45,956 nt of DNA, taken from NCBI GenBank assembly GCA_031288335.1, contig JAITRO010000242.1, positions 1 to 45,956 on the forward strand. Reading direction: 5' to 3'. Origin of the DNA: Synergistaceae bacterium (lineage in GTDB: Bacteria; Synergistota; Synergistia; Synergistales; Synergistaceae). Shown here piece after piece: positions 19,591 through 28,895 of the stretch; position 1 is the first letter of the stretch, and each line of letters starts with the position of its first letter. The position numbers and the translations under genes are program-made. The notes under the pieces were generated by a model that was given only the letters and a program-made list of their open reading frames with translations, ran no database searches and had not been told where the DNA came from.

Positions 19591-20763
19591 TTATCTTTTC
19601 AATTTCGCACTGTCTATTTTTTTATATAATATTTCAACCGTTATTATTTTCAAGATCAATATTATTCCAATAAATATCGGGAATAAGTCAAAATTTGTTT
19701 GCGAGGCAATCCGTCCAAATACTGGAGGCATTAAAGTGGTGCCAATATAGGCACTTGCCATTTGTATTCCTATTACGCCCTGTGAGTATTCTTTCCCGAA
19801 ATTTTTTGGCGTTTCATATATAAGACTTGGATATATAGGGGCACAACCCAGGCCTATCATAAAAAATCCAGCTAATAATGTATAATTCCCAAACGGCAAT
19901 ACCAAAACAATAATCCCTCCGGCAATTATTCCCTGTCCCAGGCGGATCATTTGCCTGCTGCTTAATTTCATGGTTATAAATCCTGATACAAAACGTCCTG
20001 ACATTATTCCGGTATAATATAACGCTATCCATTGAGCGGCAATTTCCGGTGATATATTTTTTGCCAGTACCAAATAACTGCTCCCCCATAATCCCGTTAC
20101 CGTTTCAATTGAACAATAACAGAAAAATGCCGTAAGAACCTCTTTAACCCCAGTAATACGCAATAATCGGATAAATTTCACAGATTCATTTTTTATTGCC
20201 GTTTCGTTTTCTTTTTTGTTTCCCCATAAGGGCAGGGAAATAAACAAAAGTACGACGAGACAAATTTGTATTATGCCAATAGTCCTATAACCCAAATTCC
20301 ATGAATTCTTCCGTATCAAAAAGGCCGACATAATAATAGGGCCGATTGAGGCTCCTACACCCCAAAAACAATGAAGCCAGTTCATATGTCTTGCCTTATA
20401 ATGCAACGCCACATAATTGTTTAACGCGGCATCGACAGAACCGGCTCCCAAGCCCAACGGAATTGCGAAAAGGCATAACGCTGTAAAAACGTGGGAGAGA
20501 GAAACTCCGATAAGAGCAACGGCGGTCATTAAAACGCTCACCGCCGTAACGATACCTGTGCCCAAACGTCTTATGATTTTTTCACTGAATACGCTTGAAA
20601 CAACCGTCCCGCCGGCAACAATCATGGAAATAAATCCGGCGTAATGCAAAGGGACATTCAATGAGTTATACATTGAAGGCCATGCGGAACCAAGTAGAGA
20701 ATCCGGTAAACCGAGGCTGATAAATGAAATATAAATAATAATCAAAAGCAATGCCGTGAACAT
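19591..20763 (-). CDS. MFS transporter
   Basis: 390 aa, about 12 hydrophobic segments, FISLGLPDSLLGSAWPSMYNSLNVP...GLGAGSVDAALNNYVALHYKARHMNWLHCFWGVGASIGP. Confidence 0.85.
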   Translation of the reverse strand: MFTALLLIIIYISFISLGLPDSLLGSAWPSMYNSLNVPLHYAGFISMIVAGGTVVSSVFSEKIIRRLGTGIVTAVSVLMTAVALIGVSLSHVFTALCLFAIPLGLGAGSVDAALNNYVALHYKARHMNWLHCFWGVGASIGPIIMSAFLIRKNSWNLGYRTIGIIQICLVVLLFISLPLWGNKKENETAIKNESVKFIRLLRITGVKEVLTAFFCYCSIETVTGLWGSSYLVLAKNISPEIAAQWIALYYTGIMSGRFVSGFITMKLSSRQMIRLGQGIIAGGIIVLVLPFGNYTLLAGFFMIGLGCAPIYPSLIYETPKNFGKEYSQGVIGIQMASAYIGTTLMPPVFGRIASQTNFDLFPIFIGIILILKIITVEILYKKIDSAKLKR

Positions 20764-20796
20764 GCAGTTCCTCTCTCACAAGGCCCGTATCGAAAT

Positions 20797-21834
20797 TTAC
20801 AGATAATCACCGAAATTGTTTTTCATTATGACGCCGAGCCTGATCGGTTCGACTTCTATCGGACGTCCCGAGAGATATTGATGCATGGCTATCACCGCAC
20901 GTTCCGCCTGCGACCGCTGATCCTTCCAGATGGACGCGTCGAGCGTTCCGTCGTCGAAAAACGGCTTCATCTCCTCGAAAACGTCGCTCCCCACTATCCT
21001 GACGCGGGCCGACAGGCCAAGTTCCGCGACCGTCCCGCAGGCGTTGTACGTGTCGCGGGCGGTGATGGCGTAAATTCCGGTTATATCGTCCGCGTCCGTG
21101 AGAGCTTTTCGCAGGCTGTCCGTAAATTGATGGGGGATCGTGTGGTAATTGTATATTTCGGTGATTTCGGTGGAAGGATGAACGCTTCGCATGTACGAGG
21201 AAAAACCTCTCCTGTTGGCGGCGAGATTCTCGGCAGGCTTGATACCTCCTGCCAGCAGCGCGCGCCCTGCCGGCATTATATAACCCAACACCTCGGCGGC
21301 GAGCCTGCCGACCCTTTCGTTCGGGGCGCTCACGCAAGCGACGCGCTTGGACGCAGGGGCATCCGAGTTCACTGTCATTACCGGTATGCCCGCCTCGAAG
21401 AGATTGTCTATGGCCTCTTCGAGTTTCGTCTCGTCCCAACAATGGAGAATCACTCCGTCGGCGTCGTCCTTTCGCGCCAACTCGCGGAGTATGGCATCCT
21501 GGCTCTCCCAGTTGTCCTCGCACTCTATCCGTGTTATCCTGACGCGATAATCGCTCAGGTAACGCTCGGCTCTGTCGACGCCCTCCCACATCTTGTGGAA
21601 AAAGAAATTGCGCGGCTCGCATTTTCCGCGAAAGACGGCCGCTATGCGGATCGCCTTGCGTTTGAGCGACGAAGCCGCCATGTTGACCGAATATTCCATA
21701 TCGTCCGCGATGCCGAGGATTTTTTTCCTCGTGTCGTCGCTGACGCCCTCTTTGGAGTAAAGTACCTTGTGGACGGTAACGGCCGAAACCCCGGCGCGTT
21801 TGGCGATATCCTTCAGAGTCGTGCGTTTATCCAT
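20797..21834 (-). CDS. LacI family transcriptional regulator
   Basis: MDKRTTLKDIAKRAGVSAVTVHKVLYSKEGVSDDTRKKIL helix-turn-helix followed by a periplasmic-binding-protein-like domain. Confidence 0.92.
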   Translation of the reverse strand: MDKRTTLKDIAKRAGVSAVTVHKVLYSKEGVSDDTRKKILGIADDMEYSVNMAASSLKRKAIRIAAVFRGKCEPRNFFFHKMWEGVDRAERYLSDYRVRITRIECEDNWESQDAILRELARKDDADGVILHCWDETKLEEAIDNLFEAGIPVMTVNSDAPASKRVACVSAPNERVGRLAAEVLGYIMPAGRALLAGGIKPAENLAANRRGFSSYMRSVHPSTEITEIYNYHTIPHQFTDSLRKALTDADDITGIYAITARDTYNACGTVAELGLSARVRIVGSDVFEEMKPFFDDGTLDASIWKDQRSQAERAVIAMHQYLSGRPIEVEPIRLGVIMKNNFGDYL

Positions 21835-22226
21835 AGCAGCCCGCTTCCCCAAATATCCGAAATAAACGTTTAAGCGGAAAGATATTATCATCGCGGACGT
21901 TTTCGTGTCAATGAAACGCGAAACGCCGGCGGCGTTTATTTGCGGCTAAAATTCCAGTCTTTACATCCAGGATTGAATAGTTACAATAACATATGGATCA
22001 TTCGCGCGGTGCTTGCACGACGAAGACATTTATAAGCACCGAAATATTGTCGGAAGACCGCTCGGACGCTTAGTAATACGGTAAAATATTCGCACGATAC
22101 GTTAAACTTGATGCGAGGTCTTTGGTGTACATATTTTGGGTTTGACGTTTATTGTATTATATTAATACCAACGCGAACTTGTGGTTTTACGAACGTCATG
22201 GATCGATGGACAGGAGGTTCAATTCA

Positions 22227-23336
22227 ATGGAGCAAGACCGAAAGGTGATAATGATTGTGGACGACAATATCGCCAATCTAAAAATAGCGAAAAACGCCCT
22301 CTCCGAAATTTATGACGTGTTTACGGTTCCATCCGCCGTTAAGATGTTCGATCTGCTCGAACGCAATAAACCTGAACTTATACTTCTCGACATCAACATG
22401 CCGGAGATGAGCGGCTATGAGGCAATCAAAATTCTGAAAAACAACCTCCAGACGCGCGATATCCCCGTTGTCTTCCTCACAGGCAAGAGCGATTCGTACA
22501 GCGAGGTGGAAGGGCTGTCCCTCGGGGCGATCGATTATATATCGAAGCCGTTCATGCCTATGCTGCTTCGCAAGCGAATTGAACTGCACCTTACGCTTGA
22601 AGAGCAAAAGCACGCACTGGAGGCACAGACGCAAAGGCTCGAAGCGCAGCAGACCGAGCTTCAAAACTTCAACGAGAACTTGAAGTCCATGGTTGCGGAA
22701 AAGACCCAAAAAGTGCTGGAGCTGCAAAACGCGATACTGCAAATCGTGGCGGATCTGGTGGAAAGCCGCGACGAGACCACCGGAGGACATATCGAACGCA
22801 CACAGCACGGGCTGAGGGTGCTCCTCGACGGATTACAGGAACTTGGGCTCTATAGGGAACAGGCGCGGGATTGGGACATCGACCTCATGCTGCAGTCCTC
22901 TCAGCTCCACGACGTCGGCAAGATCGCGATAACGGACAGCATCTTGAATAAACCTGGCCGTCTCACGCCCGAAGAGTTCGAGGAGATAAAAAAACATACC
23001 ACCATGGGCGTCAAAATAATCGAGAAGATAGAGGCCAACACGTCCGAAAGCGAATTTTTGAAATACGCGAAGATCTTTGCGGGGACGCATCATGAAAAAT
23101 GGGACGGAAGCGGTTACCCAAACGGGATATCGGGCGAGGATATCCCGTTGCAAGGGCGCGTGATGGCGATTGCCGACGTTTATGACGCGCTGGTCTCTGA
23201 CAGACCGTATAAAAACGCGCTCACACATGAGGAAGCCGTGCGCATAATCATCGAGGGCAGAGGCTCGCATTTCGATCCCGTATTGGTCGACGTATTCGAA
23301 CGGTACGCGGATCGATTCGCCTATGGCGGCGAATGA
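22227..23336 (+). CDS. Response regulator with HD-GYP phosphodiesterase domain
   Basis: Receiver (VDDNIANLKIAKNAL, LLDINMPEMSGYEAIK) plus HD-GYP (SSQLHDVGKIAI, THHEKWDGSGYPNGISG). AGGAGG lies upstream of ATG 22227. Confidence 0.94.
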   Translation: MEQDRKVIMIVDDNIANLKIAKNALSEIYDVFTVPSAVKMFDLLERNKPELILLDINMPEMSGYEAIKILKNNLQTRDIPVVFLTGKSDSYSEVEGLSLGAIDYISKPFMPMLLRKRIELHLTLEEQKHALEAQTQRLEAQQTELQNFNENLKSMVAEKTQKVLELQNAILQIVADLVESRDETTGGHIERTQHGLRVLLDGLQELGLYREQARDWDIDLMLQSSQLHDVGKIAITDSILNKPGRLTPEEFEEIKKHTTMGVKIIEKIEANTSESEFLKYAKIFAGTHHEKWDGSGYPNGISGEDIPLQGRVMAIADVYDALVSDRPYKNALTHEEAVRIIIEGRGSHFDPVLVDVFERYADRFAYGGE

Positions 23337-23437
23337 TTGTCCGGCGTACATGAAAAATTATTTGCGTCCCACCCGGCAATGACACCGCAGCCGCTGATGT
23401 TTTTATTGGGCGAACCCCATGAAGGATGTGAAATTAA

Positions 23438-25948
23438 ATGGCTTTGAGCAAGGAAATAATAACCAGGATAATTTCCAACACGAAAAACGTTCGCCTGATG
23501 TTTATCATCATGTCATTCACAGTGCTGTGTCTGTCCGTATATACCAACGTGGTCTTAAGCCAATATGTGAATTCGGAGGCGCGTAACATAGTGGAGAGAC
23601 TGAAAGCAACCGCCGTGGCCGCGACTTCTCTCGTGAGCGGCGCGGAATTGGATTCGTACCGTGACGCGGAAGATACAAAGCTCCCGAGCTATCAAAAGTT
23701 GAAGAGAAAGCTGCGGGTTTTCGCGAAAAATATGAATGTCACATATGTTTACTATATGCGCATACTTGACGGTAAAATTCAGTATATCATCGACAACGAT
23801 TTCGACGAGAAAACAAGGGTGGGGCTGGACACTTCGCTCGTCGACATCTCCATAGAACACTCCGTCGCGGGCGCGTTTGCGGGACAAATCACCTGTGACG
23901 ATGTCGAAGGGGATTCTGAGGGCTGGGAAGGGATGATATCGGCTTACGCTCCGGTTTACAGCGCGGGCGGCGTAGTCACGTCGGCAGTCGGGATCGATAT
24001 CAATGACGCTCAGATAATTGCCTCCAGCCAAAAAATGATAAATATCGCGGGCCTGCAGGTTTTAGCGATTGGCCTGGTGATCGCTAGCGGCCTCGTCTGT
24101 CTTTGGGGATATCAACTCGCGGCAAATTCGGCTTCCGAGGCAAACAGGAGCAAATCCGACTTTCTGGCCCGCATGAGCCACGAGATACGCACCCCGATGA
24201 ACGCGATAATCGGCATGAGCGAGCTTGCGGTCCGAGAGTACGGAAAACCGGAGGGGCTCGATTTTATCGCCGAAATACGGCAGGCCGGGACAAATCTGCT
24301 TTCCATAATAAACGACATCCTGGATTTTTCCAAAATCGAGGCGGGGAGTTTGCAGATCAGCGAGGCACTCTATAATACGGCTTCCTTGTTGAACGATGTG
24401 ACGGCGATTATCCAGGTGCGCATAAAGGGAAAACCCATCCGGTTCATTTCCGAGATAGACTCGGCTCTGCCGACGGCTTTGGAAGGCGATCAGATCAGGG
24501 TCAGGCAGATATTGCTCAACCTCCTGTCCAACGCCGTTAAATATACCAGGGAGGGGTTTGTAAAGTTCATCGTTTCCGGCGAAAGGACCGGTGACGGCAG
24601 GATAAACCTGACGTTTAAGGTGGCCGACAGCGGGATCGGCATAAAAAATGAGGATATTGCCAAATTGTTCGGGAACTTCGTGCGGGTGGATCAGAAGCGC
24701 AACATGAGCATCGAGGGAAGCGGCCTGGGGCTCATCATCACCCGCAGCCTCTGCAACGCGATGGGCGGGGACATCACGGTCGAGAGCGAGTACGGCAAGG
24801 GATCCGTTTTCAGCGCGACCATCACCCAGCTCATCTCTGACGACCAGCCGCTCGGCGACATCGACAAAAAGCTCGATGTCGCGCCGATGTCCGCGAACGT
24901 CCGTTTCACGACCCCGAACGCCCGAGTGCTCATAATCGACGACATTGCCACGAACCTAATGGTGATAAAGGGACTGCTGGCACCGTATGAGATGAACATA
25001 TCGACATGTCTGGACGCAAGGGAGGCCATCGACCTGATCAAGAAAGAATCGTTCGACATCGTTTTCATGGATCACATGATGCCCGGCATGGATGGAATAG
25101 AAGCGACCCACGCTATCCGCGCGCTGGACGGCAAATATTTTAAAGAAGTCCCGATAATCGCGCTCACTGCCAGCGCGATATCCGGTATGCGCGATATGTT
25201 TCTGCAAAACGGCTTCAGCGATTATCTGGCGAAACCCGTGGAGATACCTAAGCTGAACGGAATAATAGAGCGATGGATCCCTAAGGAAAAAAGGGTGAAG
25301 CGCAAAAACGGCGCTGACACCTCAGGCACGCGCGCCGCCGGCGCTGACGCTTGCGGCGCGGCGTCCGAAATCGGCCTTGATATCGAAGGTCTCGACGTAT
25401 CGCAAGGGATAATCATGACGGGCGGAACCCTCAAAGACTACATCAGCGTGCTCGAACTCTATTGCAGCGATGTCGACAAGCGTCTGGAAGTCTTGCGCGG
25501 GACGCCCGATGAAAATGGGCTCAAGTCCTTCATCACGCAGGTGCACTCGATCAAGAGCGCCTCCGCGAGCATCGGAGCGGCCGCGTTGTCGGAGGCGGCG
25601 GCGCTTTTGGAGGCGGCCGGCGGCAGGAGTGATATCGAATATATTCGCGAAAATCTGGGTTTTTTCTACCAAAACCTTATCGCGACGACCGGACGCATCA
25701 AAGCCGCCCTTTCCGAAAAAAGCGCAAACACGTCCAAGCGGCAAGTTTCGGACCACAGAGAATCCTTGCAATTACTGAAAAACGCGCTGTCCGAGGAGAA
25801 CATAGGCGGCATAGACAAGATATTGGCCGACCTGAACGAGGAAGAACTCGACGCGGCCACAAGAGATTCCCTGTCGAAAATTTCCGATCTGACGCTTGTG
25901 GGAGAGTTCAAAGAAGCATGCGCGATAGCAGAAAAGCTGGTTCAATGA
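23438..25948 (+). CDS. Membrane hybrid sensor histidine kinase with receiver and HPt
   Basis: TM helices flank an extracytoplasmic Cache-like region; LARMSHEIRTPMNAIIGMSEL; receiver FMDHMMPGMDGIEA; HPt-like TQVHSIKSASASIGAAALSEAAALLEAAGG. Confidence 0.93.
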   Translation: MALSKEIITRIISNTKNVRLMFIIMSFTVLCLSVYTNVVLSQYVNSEARNIVERLKATAVAATSLVSGAELDSYRDAEDTKLPSYQKLKRKLRVFAKNMNVTYVYYMRILDGKIQYIIDNDFDEKTRVGLDTSLVDISIEHSVAGAFAGQITCDDVEGDSEGWEGMISAYAPVYSAGGVVTSAVGIDINDAQIIASSQKMINIAGLQVLAIGLVIASGLVCLWGYQLAANSASEANRSKSDFLARMSHEIRTPMNAIIGMSELAVREYGKPEGLDFIAEIRQAGTNLLSIINDILDFSKIEAGSLQISEALYNTASLLNDVTAIIQVRIKGKPIRFISEIDSALPTALEGDQIRVRQILLNLLSNAVKYTREGFVKFIVSGERTGDGRINLTFKVADSGIGIKNEDIAKLFGNFVRVDQKRNMSIEGSGLGLIITRSLCNAMGGDITVESEYGKGSVFSATITQLISDDQPLGDIDKKLDVAPMSANVRFTTPNARVLIIDDIATNLMVIKGLLAPYEMNISTCLDAREAIDLIKKESFDIVFMDHMMPGMDGIEATHAIRALDGKYFKEVPIIALTASAISGMRDMFLQNGFSDYLAKPVEIPKLNGIIERWIPKEKRVKRKNGADTSGTRAAGADACGAASEIGLDIEGLDVSQGIIMTGGTLKDYISVLELYCSDVDKRLEVLRGTPDENGLKSFITQVHSIKSASASIGAAALSEAAALLEAAGGRSDIEYIRENLGFFYQNLIATTGRIKAALSEKSANTSKRQVSDHRESLQLLKNALSEENIGGIDKILADLNEEELDAATRDSLSKISDLTLVGEFKEACAIAEKLVQ

Positions 25949-25976
25949 TCGTTTCAGCCATAAAAACGAGACGGGG

Positions 25977-26579
25977 ATGAACGCCGTGCAATTCAGAGCT
26001 TTTGAACCGGGCATAGAGGTGAAGGGACAAACGGTGTACTCGATCATCGACGGACTGGGTTACTTTACCAACATATCCAGGCGATATCTGAGTCAGGTGG
26101 GCATTGGGACTGTGAAGGACAAAAAACTTGTGCTGGATAAAGAAGGATGGTATTCGCAGGAGGCGTGGCTCAAGGCGTTTGAAAATATCGCGAGACAGAT
26201 AGGCAGCAGAGTGTTATTCAACATAGGCATGTCTATTCCGCGCAACGCCGAGTTTCCGTCTTTGACGACGGATGTGAAGAGCGCCATATATGCTGTGGAT
26301 GTGGCCTACCATCTCAATCATCGCAAAAACGGCAAACGGATGTTCGACATACAGACCAACGTCATGATGGAAGGCATCGGGCATTACGGATGCGACCCGA
26401 TACCGGGCAAAAACGAAATAATAAGCGTCTGCAACAATCCCTGTCCATGCTCCTTCAACAGGGGAATCCTGACCGCGATGGCGCGGAAGTTCGAACCGTC
26501 AGCCAGGATCGTCCATGACAACTCCAAAGAATGTCTCAAGTATGGGGCTGATTCGTGCACTTTCCATATTTTATGGTGA
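25977..26579 (+). CDS. V4R (4-vinyl reductase)-like small-molecule-binding protein
   Basis: 200 aa; C-terminus NNPCPCSFNRGILTAMARKFEPSARIVHDNSKECLKYGADSCTFHILW resembles the V4R C-terminal pattern (C..GD..C.F.I). Confidence 0.5.
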   Translation: MNAVQFRAFEPGIEVKGQTVYSIIDGLGYFTNISRRYLSQVGIGTVKDKKLVLDKEGWYSQEAWLKAFENIARQIGSRVLFNIGMSIPRNAEFPSLTTDVKSAIYAVDVAYHLNHRKNGKRMFDIQTNVMMEGIGHYGCDPIPGKNEIISVCNNPCPCSFNRGILTAMARKFEPSARIVHDNSKECLKYGADSCTFHILW

Positions 26580-26582
26580 CCT

Positions 26583-28481
26583 GTGCCGGTTTCGAAGAAT
26601 TCTGAGATGGATATAGACATAGCGGATTATATCGACGAAGTTGTGCTTTCATTGGTAACAAAAGCGATAAACCACGTCGCGTCGATAGCGGAACTTCTTT
26701 CCGACATCAATACTATAAGGGCTATGGCCGAGGAACTGAACGCGTTTATCAAAAACAGCGAGGCAGAGAGCAGCGTAGCGGCAAAATCCGGCGAGATGGC
26801 ACAAACCGCCGGGGTCGTCTTTGAACGCGTCCGCAGCCTCGAACATGAAGTCGCGCGGATGAGCATGGACATAAACGAAATCATGGGGAGCGTCGAAGAT
26901 TTGAACGCCGCAAGGCTTAAATCCGACAGAGAAAACAGGAGCAAAACACTGTTTTTGGCCCGCATGAGTCACGAACTGCGGACGCCGATGAACGCGATAA
27001 TCGGAATGGGCGAACTTGCCGAGAGGGAATACGGGCGTCCTGAATGCCTGGGATATATCCGAGACATCAAGCAGGCGGGAACGAACCTGCTCTCGATCAT
27101 CAACGACATACTCGATTTCTCCAGAATAGAGTCCGACAATTTTCAGATAATCCAGTCTTCCTACGACACAGTTTCGCTCTTCCACGATGTGATCGCCATC
27201 ATACGGGTCAGGCTCGCGGAGAGCCCCGTCCGTTTTATGACGAGCATAGATCCCGGTATTCCGTCCGTAATGGTCGGAGATGTTGGGCGCATACGCCAGA
27301 TATTGCTGAATTTGCTCTCCAACGCGGTGAAATATACGGAGGATGGTTTTATCAAATTCAGCGCGTCATCTGAGAAAGACGGCGAGACGGCAATACTGCG
27401 TTTTGTGGTGGAGGACAGCGGGATCGGGATAAAACCGAAGGATTTGGACCGTTTGTTCGGCGATTTCGAGCGATTTGACATGAATCACAACACCGGCATC
27501 GAGGGAGTTGGACTTGGGCTGTCCATAGCGCGCAGCCTTTGCCGCGTGATGGGCGGCGATATCTCGGTGACGAGCGAGTACGGGAAGGGGTCTGTTTTCA
27601 TAGCTACCCTGCGTCAGTCATGCGGCGACTGCACGCCCATCGGAAATATCGACGAAAAAATGTCCGTCAGGACGCGGCAAGTGGGGGTCAAGTTTACCGC
27701 GCCAGGTTTTCGTGTGCTTGTGGTCGATGATGTCGAGGTAAATCTGAAAATCGCCAAGGGATTGCTCTCCCCTTTCAAGATGGAAATAGATACCTGTTCA
27801 AGTGGGAGCAAGGCGCTTTCGATGGTACAGGAAAACGAGTACGATCTGGTGTTTATGGATCACATGATGCCAGGTATGGATGGGATAGAGGCAGCTTCTC
27901 TCATTCGTATGCTCGAGGGCAAACGTTTTCATAATCTCCCGATTGTGGCGCTCACTGCAAATGCCATTTCAGGAATGAGGGAGATGTTTTTGGAGAACGG
28001 TTTCAACGATTTTCTCACGAAACCCATAGAGATCCGCCGGCTGTACGAATTAATGGAAAGGTGGGTTCCCAGGGAAAAGAGGGCGAAATTCGAATGCACG
28101 CGCCCCAGCGATTCACCCTCCGAAACCATCCTGAATATCGAAGGCCTGGACACGTCCCGCGGACTTGTCATGACGGGCGGGACGATGGAGGACTACATGA
28201 CGGTGCTCGATCTCTATTGTCAAGATGCTGAGAGCAGGATGAAAACCTTGCGTGATGTTCCGGACAAAGATGATCTAACGCTTTTCACAACTCAGGTGCA
28301 CGCGTTGAAGAGCGCGTCGGCGAGCATCGGCGCGGCCGCGCTGTCGGAGGCCGCGGCGATGCTGGAGACGGCTGGCGGCAGAGGTGACATGGAATACATC
28401 CGCGAAAATCTGTTCTTTTTCCGCGAAAACCTTGCGGTGACAATCGAACATATCAAAACCGCTCTGTCGCTAAAACCCTGA
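26583..28481 (+). CDS. Soluble hybrid histidine kinase with receiver and HPt
   Basis: GTG start 4 nt after the upstream stop; no TM segment; LARMSHELRTPMNAIIGMGEL; receiver FMDHMMPGMDGIEAAS; HPt-like TQVHALKSASASIGAAALSEAAAMLETAGG. Confidence 0.92.
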   Translation: MPVSKNSEMDIDIADYIDEVVLSLVTKAINHVASIAELLSDINTIRAMAEELNAFIKNSEAESSVAAKSGEMAQTAGVVFERVRSLEHEVARMSMDINEIMGSVEDLNAARLKSDRENRSKTLFLARMSHELRTPMNAIIGMGELAEREYGRPECLGYIRDIKQAGTNLLSIINDILDFSRIESDNFQIIQSSYDTVSLFHDVIAIIRVRLAESPVRFMTSIDPGIPSVMVGDVGRIRQILLNLLSNAVKYTEDGFIKFSASSEKDGETAILRFVVEDSGIGIKPKDLDRLFGDFERFDMNHNTGIEGVGLGLSIARSLCRVMGGDISVTSEYGKGSVFIATLRQSCGDCTPIGNIDEKMSVRTRQVGVKFTAPGFRVLVVDDVEVNLKIAKGLLSPFKMEIDTCSSGSKALSMVQENEYDLVFMDHMMPGMDGIEAASLIRMLEGKRFHNLPIVALTANAISGMREMFLENGFNDFLTKPIEIRRLYELMERWVPREKRAKFECTRPSDSPSETILNIEGLDTSRGLVMTGGTMEDYMTVLDLYCQDAESRMKTLRDVPDKDDLTLFTTQVHALKSASASIGAAALSEAAAMLETAGGRGDMEYIRENLFFFRENLAVTIEHIKTALSLKP

Positions 28482-28567
28482 GGCTCTGCCTTAAATTCCG
28501 CGACGGACCCCTTTTGAGGATACAGGGAGCAAGCTCCCTGCCGGCTTCGAACGGAGCCCAAGGTTTT
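28482..28567 (+). repeat. Dispersed intergenic palindromic repeat, copy 1
   Basis: GGCTCTGCC...CTCCCTGCCGGCTTCGAACGGAGCCCAAGGTTTT; matches copies at 36840-36926 and 44576-44611. Confidence 0.7.
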
Positions 28568-28586
28568 GATTTTGTGTTTTTACGGC

Positions 28587-28615
28587 TTGACAGGAACGTG
28601 TGCGCGCTGTAATAT
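28587..28615 (+). promoter_or_regulatory. Consensus sigma70-type promoter TTGACA-17 nt-TAATAT
   Basis: -35 at 28587-28592, -10 at 28610-28615, spacer exactly 17 nt. Confidence 0.8.
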
Positions 28616-28665
28616 ATTCCTAAATTACCCATTATTTAAGTAGGTAATAAAGAGGAGGAAGGCAA

Positions 28666-28758
28666 ATGTCACAGACTTTTCTATTCGCGCATAGATTGGG
28701 ATTATCGTCTTGTTGTTGCGAATGCGGCGGCTCTTCGCCTTTGGGCATCGGCGGTTAG
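28666..28758 (+). CDS. 30-aa Cys-run leader peptide (alternatively small Cys-rich precursor peptide)
   Basis: ATG after AGGAGGAAGG; MSQTFLFAHRLGLSSCCCECGGSSPLGIGG. Cys codons TGT TGT TGC (28711-28719) and TGC (28723-28725); stop TAG 28756-28758; below the ORF-track length cutoff. Confidence 0.75.
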   Translation: MSQTFLFAHRLGLSSCCCECGGSSPLGIGG

Positions 28759-28779
28759 GTTGTTTGTCCATTCCGCGGG

Positions 28780-28810
28780 GAGCCCTCTTTTTAGCGGGGG
28801 GCTCTTTTTT
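28780..28810 (+). terminator. Intrinsic-terminator-like hairpin (candidate attenuator) between leader ORF and radical SAM gene
   Basis: GAGCCC (28780-28785) pairs with GGGCTC (28799-28804), followed by TTTTTT (28805-28810). Confidence 0.75.
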
Positions 28811-28895
28811 ATTTCCAGCGGTTCTTATTGAACCTCATTGCCCCAAGAGCGAAGATTTCTTGGGCGAATATTAAAAATAGCGGGAGGAAGGTTGT

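Noticed and set aside
20878-21873. 331-aa plus-strand ORF (also 17413-18297 and 15816-16763)
   Set aside because: Antisense shadows of LacI regulator, KDPG aldolase and ACT/PFL genes.
28534-28567. tRNA-like TTCGAAC sequence
   Set aside because: No acceptor, D or anticodon arms; it belongs to the dispersed repeat also seen at 36890 and 44576.
28666-28895. Riboswitch such as SAM (S-box) or T-box in the radical SAM operon leader
   Set aside because: No S-box core or T-box TGGN(A/G)CC-type motif recognised by eye; leader ORF plus terminator explains the region better.
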